The notes: generated from the letters alone by a model not told the origin. A stretch of DNA of 64,000 nucleotides from Shinisaurus crocodilurus (GCA_021292165.1 CM037876.1:114643379-114707378), one strand, 5' to 3'; positions 1 to 13,572 are shown, numbered from the stretch's first letter. Translations and numbers: made by a program.

Positions 1-84
1 AGGAGAGATAATTGTGCAAAGTAGTTTGCTCCCATCTATTAATATTGCTGTTGTCTTTACATATTGTACAAAACTAAAACAACC

Positions 85-1508
<1,424 letters not shown>

Positions 1509-3109
1509 CTACAAAGAGATACCAATAGTAAGTATCTTAAGTAATGACAAATATACTAAGAGCAATAATACAATATATCAACCTCCTTTTTGAAAACTTC
1601 TCTTCAGAACCTAGATTAATGTTACAACATGTAAGATTGGGATCCACTGATGTAACAATTGTTTTGAGAATATTTAGCATTTTGATAGTAATGACTCTGG
1701 GTAACAAGTAGCACTTGTTCCCTGTAGGTTGGCTTACAGTTACTCACACTTAAATCATATTAATGATGACGGCTTGAATCCTAAGTCACTCCTCTATTCA
1801 TTTAAAGGAGGGGTCGATTTCTGCCAACTCCCCACTCCATCTGCAAGCCCCTGCACTGTGTCTCACACAATTCCCAAGAGTACCGCAACCCCAAGAAAGC
1901 AGATTTTTTGGGGGGCACATATGCTGGGGGCTGCAGAGGGAAGAGGGGGAGGCAGGAAAGCCCTGTTCCATAAGTTTACATTAATGGAAGGAAAGTTAAG
2001 ATCCAAACCAATTGACTTACCTGCCTGTAACTGTAAAAAGTTTTGAATGAATTCCTATGCATTCAAAACTTTTTAGTTCAGATAAATGGGCAAACTATTT
2101 ATTCGGCTTGACAACATTGCTAGAAGGAATGAGCTATAGCTTTGTCCAAGTGAGGAACTGATACCCCCAGAGCCTCTGGAACAACTGTACTCTTATAACT
2201 ATTGCAACAACATTCTTCCATGCATAATTTCCATTCCTCTAATTCCCCTGTGCACGATTGGAAAGGATGAACAGAGAAGGGCAAAATCCAGTTTCTAAAA
2301 CCTTTACAGGATTTATTGTTTTTATCCCTTCTGCTGCTTTGTCTAAAAGGACCAGAAATGTTTTGCCAAATCCATCTCAACCTACCCAAATATTACCAAA
2401 TTGCCTATACAGAGGAGTTTTGTCAACTGTGAACCACACAAATGCCCAATGTTAGAATTATTCACTGGATGTATATGCTTACGTACTCTTCTAAGCTTTG
2501 TTAAGACTTCTTGACAATTAAAAATAGTCAATGGGGTTATGGATGTGATCAGTTCAGTTTTGTTTATTATGGTCAATGACCAGCATATGGATGTGATCTA
2601 AAAAGCTGTTTGGTTGACAGAAGGGGCTTGCACTAGCTAGTAATGTGGGGTGGAAAATTTTCCACTGTTATATCGTTCTGTGAAAAGCTTTCCAGTTTTA
2701 GAAATACATAGTTTAGAAATGATTAGTTTCATAAAATTAATTAACAACATAATGAATTAGTACAATACACGCCAAATTGGGCAACCTGTACTAGGCAATA
2801 CTAGTAACTCCCTCTAATACAGAACTTGGGCAGGATGTGTTGATGGCTTTGTAGTCAAAATACCTCCATCCATGAACAAGAGAGAGGTATCTGTGAGCTT
2901 GGGTGAATCTGAAGATTTACAGAAATAAAATTAAAAACTAACAAAAAACTTGGCAACTCCCCCACCACTCCAAAACACAATGAGGGGAGAATTCTGCATG
3001 CATGCACTTGTGTGGGGAAGTAGGCACTTGGAGCAAAAGAAGAAGTGAGCAGGCTGGTTAGCCAATCCACATTCAAAGTGGTTAGCAAAAAAATGTGCTG
3101 GGTCTAAGA
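1509..3109. other. Intronic sequence, no gene seen
   Basis: This is the first part of the 13.5-kb intron between the hinge and ligand-binding exons. It is mostly AT-rich unique-looking sequence. The short open frames here have no recognisable domain. Confidence 0.5.
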
Positions 3110-3215
3110 CAGTGTTCTCCAACCTTGGGTGCCCAGATGTTTTTGGCCTACGACTCCCAGCATGCTGGGAGTTGTAGGCCAAAAACATCTGGGGACCCAA
3201 GGTTGGAGAACACTG
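3110..3215. mobile_element. hAT-like hairpin MITE, copy 1
   Basis: This is a near-perfect 106-bp palindrome. The arms begin CAGTGTTCTCCAACCTTGGG and meet at CCCAGCATGCTGGG. It is flanked by an exact 8-bp direct repeat, GTCTAAGA, at 3102-3109 and 3216-3223. An 8-bp duplication and CAGTG ends are typical of non-autonomous hAT transposons. Three more copies occur in the window. Confidence 0.85.
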
Positions 3216-3369
3216 GTCTAAGAGGTGGAGGAAGCAAGAGGTAAGGGGAAATGGAAAGAGGGAGGGAAGACACAGAGAGAAGACTGGAGAGAAAGTGGAA
3301 AGAGGGACACAGAGAATACAAAGCAGCAGCAAAGAGGTCACAGTGCAACATTCTCTCGCAGGTCCTATA

Positions 3370-3600
3370 CTTATAAATACCCTATTGATTCTCTTGGACC
3401 TCTCGGTGGCTTTCAATACTATCAACCATGGTATCTTTCTGGATAGGCTATTTGGGCTGAGTGTTGGAGGTACTGCATTACAGTTGTTCTGCTCCTACTT
3501 GGATAGCTGATTCCAGAGGTGGTCCTGAGGGATATTGCTCTGTCCCTTGGCAATTATGCTATGGGTTCCACAAGATGGGTAACAGCGCTAATTCTTGGTT
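3370..3600 (+). mobile_element. L2-like LINE fragment (reverse transcriptase piece)
   Basis: The translation contains LLDLSVAFNTINHGIFLDRL followed by GGTALQLFCSYLDS. These correspond to the LDLSAAFDTVDH-type motif of L2-clade reverse transcriptases. Stops and frame changes follow at once, so it is a dead fragment. Confidence 0.65.
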
Positions 3601-3797
3601 TGGAGTTGTTTGTCCAATGATGTACGATATAATGTCTGATATACACAGGACCCAAAAACGCTTGAATAGCTAGACAGTTTCACATGTGAAAAAGTGAACC
3701 ACAGACATGGCATCCTCACCAGTAACAAGAAGAAAAGTTGTTATTTATATAATGTAGTTTTGCTGTGGTTGTTGGTGTTGAAAGAGTTTGTAATCCG

Positions 3798-4500
3798 TGT
3801 GCTAGCCTTGCCAGGCTGTCCACACACAGCAGCAGAGTCTCTCTCACACAGCAGCAACCCAGCTGCTCAGCCACTCCAGTTGTAGATTAATCCAGGACAC
3901 AGGAATCACTCTGTAAACAGCAACAAGTCTATTCTACCCATTTATTTACTTATTCAAAGTAAGCACTACAGAGCATACATTCCATAGATACAGTCCATGT
4001 GCAGAGTATAAATGCATAGCAAGCATTAGTCCAGTGGAGAGAAGGAGAACTTCACCCCACCAAGGAAAGAGTTACATTGTAGAAGAAACAAGAAGAAGAC
4101 AAGAGCCAAAGCTAAAGCTCTTCTCCTTAAAATGGTTTCTGTCTGGAGTAGTATACCGTATTTTTCCATGTATAAGACGCCCCCCATGTATAAGATGCCC
4201 CCCACTGGGCAGTTTCGCAACCGTGCGGTTCTCTCCTCAGCTTACTTCCGTGTATAAGACGACCCTCAATTTTTAGTCTAACGATTTTAGGAAAAAGTAT
4301 AGTCTTATACATGGAAAAATACTGTAATACGTCAGAGAAACAGACACGTGACAGCTTGGTTCCCAGAGAGCCTTTCCCACTCTGGGCCAAGAATAGTACA
4401 ACAACACATACATCTGGCTTAGATGTAAATGAACTGCCTGAGACAGCCATGTACCAAAACAAAAACTCCCAGCTTGCTGCTGATAACACAACAGCGGTGA
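3798..4500 (-). mobile_element. Possible solo LTR, reverse orientation, split by a MITE
   Basis: Read on the minus strand this block looks like an LTR. It ends in a stretch with AATAAA near 3945 followed by a GT-rich tail, and it closes with CA at about 3798. A mariner-like MITE sits inside at 4156-4324. No clear flanking duplication was found and no internal coding region adjoins it. The call rests on layout only. Confidence 0.3.
4156..4324. mobile_element. Mariner-like MITE with TA target duplication, copy 1
   Basis: The terminal inverted repeats are CCGTATTTTTCCATGTATAA at the left and its near-complement at the right, ending ...CATGGAAAAATACTG. A TA dinucleotide flanks each end (4154-4155 and 4325-4326), as for Tc1/mariner or pogo-type insertions. 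The interior has further degenerate TATAAGAC repeats and no coding capacity. Confidence 0.7.
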
Positions 4501-4639
4501 GATGCCATCTGTGAATCACTATCAAATTTGCTTCTTTAATTCTGGCTGATATTGTTTTAATTGGTGGCCTGTGCCAGACAGCATCCCTGTCCTTGTCTGA
4601 GCAGCAAGATTGTTAACTGGGACTAGCTTTGTGATCTCC

Positions 4640-4790
4640 AATGACTTACAGTCTATTTCTGGGTGCAATTCAAAGTGCTGGTATTAACTTTTTAAGCTTT
4701 CAATGGCTTAAGGCCAGGCTACTAGAAGACCTTCTCCTACTATATATACCTGCTTGGACCCTAAGTTTCAAAGACCCACATAATGGTTGA
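4640..4790 (+). mobile_element. L2 LINE 3'-end fragment
   Basis: The stretch TGCAATTCAAAGTGCTGGT followed by a degenerate TTTTAAGC...CAATGGCTTAAGGCCAGG matches the well-known L2 tail pattern. It is short and decayed. Confidence 0.55.
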
Positions 4791-5136
4791 GATGAGGAAG
4801 AGAGACAGGCTGCTTACCTGTGACTGTAGTTCTTCGAGTGGTCATCTCTGCATTCACACATATGGGCTCTGTAACTGTGTGGAGCCGCATTTGGGAAGGT
4901 TCTCTAGCTGAGGAATTTAGACAGGAACCCCTCCCCCGCTGTTCTAGTATGCATGACCTTAGTGGGTTCCCGCCTATTCCCTTAGTTCCCTGAAACTGCC
5001 GATTGTGGCCCTGAGACTGAGGGATTGACTTGGTACCAACATTGATACAGACACAGATACTGGTACAGGAAGACTGAATTTGGTCTCAATCATTGGACTC
5101 GAGATTGATACTGAAGTGGGGACGGTGGGTGGGTTG

Positions 5137-5227
5137 TGTGAATGCAGAGATGACCACTCGAAAAACTACAGTTACAGGTAAGCAACCTGGCTTTCTTCTA
5201 CATGGTCTCTGTGCATCACACATATGG
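5137..5227. repeat. Internal complementary region of DIRS copy B1
   Basis: The left half (GTGTGAATGCAGAGATGACC...) is the reverse complement of the element's outer end at about 4804-4860. The right half (TGGTCTCTGTGCATCACACA) corresponds to the missing far end, as seen in copies B2 and B3. This head-to-tail joint of both termini is diagnostic of DIRS-type elements. Confidence 0.8.
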
Positions 5228-5339
5228 GTGATTAACAAGCTGGATGACTTACCGGAGGTAGGTCGGTGTCATCATTGCAGCACAGAAGAGAGAACCGCTC
5301 AGCCAAATGAGCAGTCACCTCAGAGCGCACATCTAGTCT

Positions 5340-6140
5340 ATAATGCTGGATAAACGTAGACGGCTTTGACCAAGTTGCAGCTCGACACAGATCTGGCAGA
5401 GGAATGCCTTTCCCAAATGCGATGGAGGTAGCAATACCTCATGTTGAATGTGCCATTAATGGACCGGAGAGTTCCAATCCAGATGATTCATAGGCTAGTT
5501 TAATGGTCTGGATAACCCAAGGCACCAGGCGCTGGGACAAGACAAGTCCATTCTGCTTCCCCCCGTAACAGATAAAGAGTCTGGTTTTTTTCTGAAAAAC
5601 CTCAATTCAGGATTCATAGAAAGCTAGTGCCCATCTAATGTCCAGAGCATGAAGGGCCAACTCTGCTGGTGAGGCAAGATAACGTCCTGCTTTAAATGAA
5701 AGTCGGAAACAACTTTCAGTAGAAAAATCATGTCAGGACAGAGCACGACTTTGTCTTCGCAGAAAATAACGTAGGGGGCATCGATCCTGAGTGCACACAG
5801 CTCACTAGCCCTGCAAGCAGATGTAATAGTAACAAGGAATGCCACTTTCCAAGACAAGATTCGAAGGTCCAGTGTTGCAAGCGATTTGAAAGGCTTTGAT
5901 GTCAGGGCATGAAGAACCACCGATAAGCTCCATGAAGGTACCAGGAAGCGAACAGGATATGTGATGTTCTGCATCCCTCAGAGGAACTGATGTGTCAACG
6001 GTAACCCCATCCACTGCCTCGTGGAAGACTGAAATTGCTGCCAAGAACACACAGAGTGAAGAACATTTCAAGCCTTTGTGATACAAAGAAAGAAGGAACT
6101 GTAAAACATGAGCGATAGGGCATCGAACAGGATCCACCTT
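5340..6140 (-). pseudogene. DIRS-B tyrosine recombinase remnant
   Basis: Two frames carry recombinase sequence: one with VLHALTSKPFKSLATLDLRILSWKV..ITSACRASELCAL (5624-5974), and another with DPVRCPIAHVLQFLLSLYHKG (5805-6137). The ITSACRASEL motif holds the first catalytic Arg. Further towards 5400 the conserved His-x-x-Arg box reads HST-stop, the Arg codon having become TGA. The gene is therefore dead. Confidence 0.7.
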
Positions 6141-6684
6141 AATAACAGAGGCAAAGGACGAAAAGGCAGCCCATTTGCAGGCATAAGATGAATGTGTGGC
6201 TGGTTTCCAAGCAGCAAGGAGGATCTCTCAGAGAGCAGCTGGTGAGTCATGGATGGATCCTCCAAGCTGTCAGTTGAAGCGTATTGATGTCTGGGTGTTG
6301 TAGCAAGCCTTGGTGCCAAGAGAGTAGGTTCAGTATTGGCAGAAGGCGGTGAAAGGTCCCTGTCACCAGGCTGAGAAGCAGGACAAAGCATGCTTGTCTT
6401 GGCTACCAAGGTGTGATTAGGATCCCGCCTGTCCCATTTGTTAGCAATTTTGCTAAGACGTGCAATATCAATGGAAAGGATGGAAACAGGTAAAATAGAG
6501 TTCCTGTCCAAGGAAGGAATGCATCTCCCAGTGAGCCTGAACCGACTCCTTCCCGACTGCAAAACTTTGGACATACCAAATTGTCTTTGGTCGCAAAAAG
6601 GTCTACGGAGGGGACATTCCATCTGTCAAACAGAAAACGCAGGACATGCAGGTGTAGCTGCCACTCGTGAGTAAGATGAAATAA

Positions 6685-7092
6685 TCAGCTCAAAAGGTCC
6701 ATGGTCATGTTGTCTGTCTTGGCGATGTGGATTGCGGTGAGAAAGGTGCCTCTAAAAATACACCAGTCCCAAATTTGCATGGCAAGGCTTGAGAGGAGTA
6801 TTGATCTCGTGCTGCTTTGTTTGTTGAGATACCACATCACCGTGATGTTGTCCATGGTAAGCTGAACGTGTTGATTCCAAAGGACTGTTTGGAAAGATTG
6901 GAGGGCCTTCCCCAGTGCCAACAGCTCCAGATAGTTGATATGGTGGCAGTTCTCCTTGTGGGACCTGGAGTCTTGCGTAGTGAGCATCCCACAGTGAGTG
7001 CCCCATCCGGTCAGCGACATGTCAGTGGTGAGGATTTTGGTCGGAGAAGTCTGTAAAAAGGAAAGTCCCTTTCGAAGATTGTCCATGTTCAT
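6685..7092 (-). pseudogene. DIRS-B RNase H remnant
   Basis: A 135-codon frame contains LTTDMSLTGWGTHCG, the first RNase H Asp region, then HINYLELLALGKALQSF and QLTMDNITVMWYLNKQSSTRS. These match the DIRS/Gypsy RNase H order (TDAS..GWG, LELLAV, TDN). The frame breaks on both sides. Confidence 0.75.
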
Positions 7093-7513
7093 CCACTAGC
7101 AAAGGGATGGAAAGATCAAATCCAGCACACAAACACAGGTTCCACAAGCACTGGCGGTGGGGATGAATGCCAGAAGAAACCAGTTCTGGAGAGGCCACAT
7201 GTGAAGACAAACAAATGTCACTACTGTCACTGTGGCAGCCATAAGTCTGAGCATGCATTCCACCGAGATTGTGGTCGTCCGGGGGTGGTGGTATAACTTG
7301 GTTGTCAGCACAACCAGCATGAGGGCTCGGGCTCGAGGCAGAAAAGCTCGACCCATGGTGGAATCGAAGACAGCTCTGATGTACTAAAGAACTTGTGTCA
7401 GGACAAGCACGGACTTTTCTTGGTTCATATACAGTCCTAGCGACTGGAGGAAGGAACAAGTAAGACGTATGGGTCAATGAAGTTGTTGCTGTGTTGAAGC
7501 GACAAGCAACCAG

Positions 7514-8086
7514 TCATCTAGGTAAGGATAAACTTGTATGCCCCTGCAGTTGAAGGAGGGCGCAAACCACCACTACACAGTTGGTAAAGACCCATGGGGC
7601 TGTTGCCAGGCCAAAAGGGAGCACACGGAACTGATAGGCGTCGGATCTGATGCGGAAGCGGAGAAAGCATTGGCTTGCTTCCTCAATCGCGATGAGAAAA
7701 TAGGCGTCTTTGAGATCCACCAACGCAAGCCAGTCTCCCTTATAAAGAAGTGGTAGAATGGAAGTTAGCATTGTCATTCTGAATTTCTTAGGGGTGATGT
7801 AAGAGTTAACATCCCTAAGATCCAGGATTGGTTCAAGTCCTCCATCCTTTTTCAGCACTATGAAGTATCTGGAGTAGAAGCCGTCCAACAATAGGTGACA
7901 TGGGATGCGGACGATTGCTCCTTTGTTAAGGAGAGAATCAACTTCTGACTCCAAGACTGCTGATGGAGTGGTAGAATGGATTGTGCCTAACAGTGGGAGG
8001 ACGTCAAACTTGAAGAAGTTCAAAAAGATTACTACCCACATCAGGGGCTCAGGTATTGAGCCATGAACCATGCTGTTGTATGGCAA
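7514..8086 (-). pseudogene. DIRS-B reverse transcriptase remnant
   Basis: The frame contains SRYFIVLKKDGGLEPILDLR, TMLTSILPLLYKGDWLALVDLKDAYFLIAI and FRVLPFGLATAPWVFTNCV. These are RT motifs 1-4 of the DIRS/Gypsy type. It ends before an intact YxDD box and is frameshifted towards the RNase H piece. The first ~15 codons lie at the truncation point near 8055 and may not belong to the element. Confidence 0.75.
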
Positions 8087-9232
8087 GTTGGCACAATTCT
8101 ACTGGACAGGAGGGACGTCACACCTGGCAACAGCATCCCTTTGTCACAACACCCTAGAGTTAGGCATTGCCCACCAATGGTCAGTCTTTCCCCAACCAGG
8201 GATTCAACTTTGCCTGCTCCTGGCCTGTCAACGAAAGTGGTGGCTGCACGAAGAGTGGGTGTGAGTCCATCCCTACCCCTACCACCTCTACACCTTTCAG
8301 GAGCTCCTGTGGGTGTGGACCACATTGTGCCACAGAAATCAACCACAAGTACCCCTCAACAGCATCCCACACCATCTGCAACAGTCTCAAGACCTCCCAG
8401 TGCTGCACCCCATCACAAACTGCTTCATACGGGGTATGAAATGCAGCGCCCGCCCACTACGCAGGGGAAATTGCTCAGGCAAAGAGAAATGAGCAACACA
8501 GTGCTGGCTCAGCAAGCCCATCCGTGTTGGCACTGCAAGTAAGCCATTCTACTTTGGGTACTAGCAGCCCCACACCTTCCTCCAGTACAAGCAATCCAAC
8601 TCCATTTCCACTGGTCCAGAGAAATCCACCTCCGCCACTGCATATTGCAACGACTACACATCTCTCCCCACCGACTTGTGCCCAAAAACAGGAGGTGGAG
8701 CAGGCTGTTCACGAAGTGTTGTGGGGCACTTTCCCCCAGAAATGCTGTCGGAGATTGACCTTGCCATGGAGACAGCAATGGATGTGTGCACTCCTCTGTT
8801 CCTGACCCCTCTGCACTCTCTACGGTGTCGTTCTGGGCACTGTCTCGGGAGCATCAGCTATCACACCATACAATAGCAGATTTAGATGATCTCCTCATAT
8901 GCTCTTTGGTCCACTCCAGCACCCCCTCTTCCACAGAGGGACTTGAACTTGAAAGTGCATTTCTCCCAGATTTAGAGAAAGGGATTGGTGGCAGTCTTAA
9001 TGAACCTCCTCTGCTTGGTCCTGAATTGGCTTGTATTTTTTCCAAACTGAGCGACTCCTCATTCACCAGTTTCCCTCTTGCAGAAGCTCAGCACGACATT
9101 GCAGCATATGTAGAGGATCCCAGTGAGTTAAAATACTGCCTCATAGGGGAGGGAGGGTTTGCGACTGTGAATTCAGAGTGCAAAGTACACATCAATGCAC
9201 TTCGTAAGGGTCTTTTGAACTGTGTAGTCTAT
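8063..9232 (+). pseudogene. Unidentified coding-like block, frameshifted, 5' part
   Basis: Long overlapping plus-strand frames occur here: 8063-8542, 8524-8805 and 8786 into 9230. The first is Pro/Ser/Thr-rich. The second carries EVEQAVHEVL. The third runs DLDDLLICSL ... EAQHDIAAYVEDPSELKYCL ... GEGGFATVNSECKVHINAL. Amino-acid composition looks like real protein across frame changes, which suggests a decayed gene or transposon ORF. A CR1 element interrupts it at about 9233. I do not recognise the family. It is not obviously RT, integrase, recombinase or a hAT transposase. Confidence 0.4.
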
Positions 9233-10184
9233 GTATATTTCAACATTTTTATTAATGACTTGGATGAGGAGGTGCAGGGAATGCTTATCAAATTTGCAGA
9301 TGACACAAAGTTGGGTGGAACGGCTAATACTCTGGAAGACAGAAACAAAATTCAAAGTGAACTCGATAGGCTGGAGTGCTGGGCCGAAAACAACAGAATG
9401 AAATTTAATAGGGATAAATGCCAAGTGCTGCACCTAGGGAGAGGAAACCAAATGTAGAGTTACAGAATGGGGGACACTTGGCTCAACAATACTACAAGTG
9501 AGGATCTTGGAATTGTGGTAGATCACAAACTGAATATGAGCCAGCAATGCAATGTGGCTGCAAAGAAGGCAAGTGCTATTTTGGGCTGCATTAATAGAAG
9601 TATAGCTTCCAAATCGCGTGAAGTGATAATTCCCCTTTACTCAGCACTGGTTAGGCCTCATCTTGAGTACTGCGTCCAGTTCTGGGCACCACACTTTAAG
9701 AAGGACGTAGACAAACTGGAGAGGGTTCAGAGGAGGGCAACAAGGATGATAAAGGGACTGGAAACAAGGCCCTATGAGGAGAGACTGAAAGAACTGGGCA
9801 TGTTTAGCCTTCAGAAGAGGAGACTGAGGGGAGATATGATCGCACTCTTCCAGTACTTGAAGGGATGTCACACACAGGAGGGCCAGGATCTCTTCTCGAT
9901 CATCCCAGTTTGCAAGACACGGAATAATGGGCTCAAGTTACAGGAACCTAGATTCCACCTAAACATCAGGAAAGATTTCCTGACTGTCAGAGCAATAAGA
10001 CAATGGAATCAACTACCTAGGGAGGTGGTGGGCTCTCCCAATCTGGAGGCATTCAAGGTGCAGCTGGACAGCCATCTGTCAGGGATGCTTTGACCTGGAT
10101 TCCTGCATTGAGCAGGGGGTTGGACTCGATGGCCTTGTAGGCCCCTTCCAACTCTACTTTTCTATGATTCTATGATTCTATATG
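9233..10184 (+). mobile_element. CR1 LINE, 5'-truncated, copy 1
   Basis: It starts inside the RT domain at FNIFINDLDE and has LIKFADDTKLGGTANT (the A/FADD catalytic box), then the thumb/C-terminal part with [18 protein letters not shown] and ending LDSHLSGML. The untranslated tail ends with repeats of ATTCTATG (10160-10184), the CR1 3' signature. A stop at 9457 and a frameshift near 9460 split the frame. It is inserted into the unidentified block. Confidence 0.9.
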
Positions 10185-11170
10185 AGACAGTCAGCAAGGA
10201 GCTGCTGGCATCTGATCTGTTGCTGCTTTGGCGAGCATTTAAGTGAGAATGTAAGGAAGATGGGTATATAAGGAAGGTGCTATTGAGCCACTGCTGAATT
10301 TTGTTCTTTGACTGAATTTTTCTCTCTTCCTACATGACACCCCTTTTATAACTAAACAGTCAAGCCACAGGAAAAGCAGCCGCAGCTCGAAGGAGAGGAG
10401 GGGGAACTTCCATAGGAGGCCAGAGATGATCCAATTCAAGTAGAACAGTGGGAGGCAATAGACAAATTCAAGAAGCACTGGAGAAAGGAGCTGAAGGAGA
10501 GGCACCACTGACAAACAGCGAGCAGCATGCTAGAGGAACAGGTGTAAAATGGACCATGTCCAGCTAGCTAGAGACTCAGTGCATACAACAGAAATGACAG
10601 GTGAGGAGACCTGTGAGGTTCTTCTGGAGCTGGACAAACAGGAGAGTCAATGCAGGGAAGTGAACATTTCCGGTCTGTGTGGGTGATAAGGCACATCGGT
10701 CAAAGCATTAGTGGTTCAGGAGAGTCTTTGGCAACTGCTCTGAGAGAAGGTATGCAGATCTCAGATGGGACTTTTGAAAGGGCCACAGTGGAAAGGACCA
10801 CCACAATGGAATGGCAGATCAATGTGTTACAATGTTACCAGCAGTCTTGACAGTTGCATTACCAGGTCATCCATCACTAGCCGCCTACCATCCTTTTCCA
10901 TATGCCAACAAATTTCTGCCTGTACTAGCTCCACCTTGCTTTCAACATGTAGAACATGTTCAAGTATGCTTTGTCAGGCCTCCAGTTCAAGGTCTTGGGC
11001 CTCATCATGTGCCCCTAAAGTCTCTTGTTCCTGGACAGGCAGAGCCACAGGCGCCTTTTGAAAGGCAGCATCAGCGTGCAGAAGATATAGCCGAGTGTAC
11101 ACAAGTAGCATTGCAAGTACAGTGTGCCCACATTCACAAAGAAGAAAACACCCCCCCCCCCCGCTGAGGC
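10185..11170 (+). pseudogene. Unidentified coding-like block, continuation after CR1
   Basis: Directly after the CR1 tail, plus-strand sequence resumes with ETVSKELLASDLLLLWRAFK and a stop, which could complete the frame interrupted at 9232. A second open stretch at 10811-11167 includes ILPAVL-type hydrophobic sequence and PFPYANKFLPVLAPPCFQHVE. It ends near a run of C at 11150. I cannot assign a family. Confidence 0.3.
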
Positions 11171-11199
11171 TGCTGTTCTATCTGAGCATGTCGAGCCCA

Positions 11200-13572
11200 A
11201 TCAGGGAAGTTGCGATGGCTCGTTTTTAATCCCTTAGCATAGCATTCCTTTATTTCCTCCCCACCCTTGTAATACACCAACTCTGCAATTCTTGCTCTAT
11301 TCTTCTCTCATTCTCCCTTTACTACTCACATTCCAGTATTATAGTCCTGAAACTGGTGCCCCATTGTTCCTAGCATTTTGTGAGGTGAGGGGTGTTTCTG
11401 TCCCAAGGACGCTTCTCTCCAAGACTGGGCAACGAAGTTACAATAGAAGGCTTAGGAAATGAGAAAGAAGAAAGGGCATTTCTCATTAAGTTTTAAAAGA
11501 GAAAAGAAGGGTAGTGGGGCTACCACAGACATGGATGAGGCGCATGATTGCCTCTCTCTGTAGAAAAGTCAGGTGTCTGAGGAGAAAAGGTGTGTTCATA
11601 CGTGGTTGCTGGACAGGGAAAGGGTGGTGGGTTGTGTGATTTATGCCATTTCTATGTTAGTAACTGCAATTTTCCTTCTTTTCCCCCACTACCCCCCAAA
11701 AACCCTCTGTGCTTCCAACCCTGCCCCCATTCCAACTACAGTGCAAGCCTTTGAGAGTTGATATAGACTCCTTTGCCGATACTTATATCAAAATGAGCAT
11801 AAAGAAGCTGGGATGAAAGAAGGTATGTTCGCCATAGCACATAAAGTCCTTAGATTCAAGAGCATTGTGTTCAGGCCATGTTTACACAGACTTTCAGAGG
11901 TACACCATGAGGGTGAATATCTTCTCCTTTTAAGGTGGAAGCTCCGCTGTCTTCTTCAGGTAATGGCGCACAGCAACAAACAAAGGGATTTAGCTAATGG
12001 GAAAGGGGAGGATAAGCCCTTGCCACTAAGGGTGTAAAAAGTGCCCTTAGAGTTGAAGGAAATCTCCATAAGAAAAAAATCAGCTAGATAAAGAGGCTGC
12101 AGGGAAGGAGGTGTGGGCATGGGAGCATTGGGTGAAAGACTGACTGATACCTAACGTAAAGGTGGGTCCAGAGAATGAGCAGACTTGAGTGGAGGGAGCG
12201 TTGTATCAGGCAGCGTGGCTTGGAGGGTTAATGACAGGAAAGTTTGGGTTAGTTCACCTCCCTCTCCCCCTACCCCCCACATCACTGTTATGCACAGTGT
12301 TATGCATTCCTAGAAAAGACTCCTGGGATACGGGTGGGAGCCAGTGAGGGTGGCAAAGGAAAACAACCCATGAAATGGAAAAGCAACCCACGATGTGCTC
12401 AATCATCTGGCAGCCGATTCGTGGGTTAAGCCAACAACCCATGGGTTAATTAAGCCATGGGCTGTAATTATGTGTGAACAGGGTCATTGAGTGGTTAAGT
12501 GTCTCTTTCACATTCAGTCCCCCCATCTACAATAATGGGGGCTAATACAGACCTACCTTACAGGATTGTTGTGAAAATCACTACTAGAGAAATGCATGTA
12601 AAATGTTTTTAATACTTGAAAGCACCATTACAAATGTATGATTTTTATTATTGTTTCAAAATATTTGCAAGTATTCCAATAAAAATTATTTCCAATGTGT
12701 GAGGTGAGGAGGAAAATTCCAAGTCAGACAATTAACATAGCATACCTTTTTATTTAGTCAGCAAAACTGTAAAAAGTCAACATCTTAAATCAGATGTCCA
12801 TCGATTTAGGGCAGTGGAAAATTTTCTGATTCAAACGTTTTTGGAAAACCCACATCACTGGCATTATTCTGTGGAATTTTTGACTTTTTGCTTTGAACAG
12901 CTGAACCCTATGACAAAAATTACAACCTGATTTTGAAAACTGCCCTCTTTCAAAATCAGTTTGCGATATGCCAATAGGGATTACTTAAAAATAAAGCCCT
13001 AATCCATTTTGGGCTCACAGAACGCACATGTTCACTTTTTGCTTTTGAAACATGTACAGTTAGTAGAGAGGAACAGCACAAAACAGTGGGGTCATTTCAC
13101 ACCATTTTTAATTAGATGTTGTGAAACTTTGCTGATTCTTAGTCTGGAGGATATTGCAGACATCAACAGAACCCCTATTTACAACCAGGTTTTTCAGGAG
13201 CTTGCTAGTTCAATATTAAATGTCTATGCTACTTCATTCAAAAATCCCCATCCAAACTGTTAGGCTTAATTTTGTTAAATAAAATGAAACACTTTATCAT
13301 ACTTCTGTTAAAAATCACTAGAACAGGTAGATCTCGGTTCAAACATAAAGACAACTTTCGCTTAATAATTTCTAAAAGCCAGTCTGATTATTTCCCCTTA
13401 CGCTGACTAAGAAGTCCATTTCAAGACAGAAGCACAAACACAAAGAGGAGGCTCACTATTCCCAGCCAAGAGTGTTTCTTTGGGAACTGTCCAGTGTAAG
13501 GTATCCTTGAATGACTGAATGAGTCTTAGGCAATTACATGCTTAAAAAGGGGGTGGGAAAGAATGCTTAGGG
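11200..13572. other. Intronic sequence with minor repeats
   Basis: No gene is seen. A short MIR-like piece lies near 12530-12610 (CTTACAGGATTGTTGTGAAAA). A block at about 12350-12480 is rich in AACCCATG/CATGGGTT inverted motifs and is probably related to the foldback element at 13976. Confidence 0.4.

Larger units (their letters stand above)
4804..8055 (-). mobile_element. Decayed DIRS-like retroelement, family B copy 1 (5' truncated)
   Basis: This is a tyrosine-recombinase retroelement read on the minus strand. Its 3' terminal repeat starts near 4804, and an internal complementary region lies at about 5137-5227. Next come recombinase remnants (about 5340-6140), RNase H (6685-7092) and reverse transcriptase (7514-8040). 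The element stops near 8055, so the Gag region and 5' terminal repeat are missing. Many stops and frameshifts are present. Terminal sequences match copies B2 and B3. Confidence 0.8.

Noticed and set aside
9641..9871. Minus-strand frame repeated in both CR1 copies
   Set aside because: It is the antisense shadow of the conserved CR1 C-terminal coding sequence.
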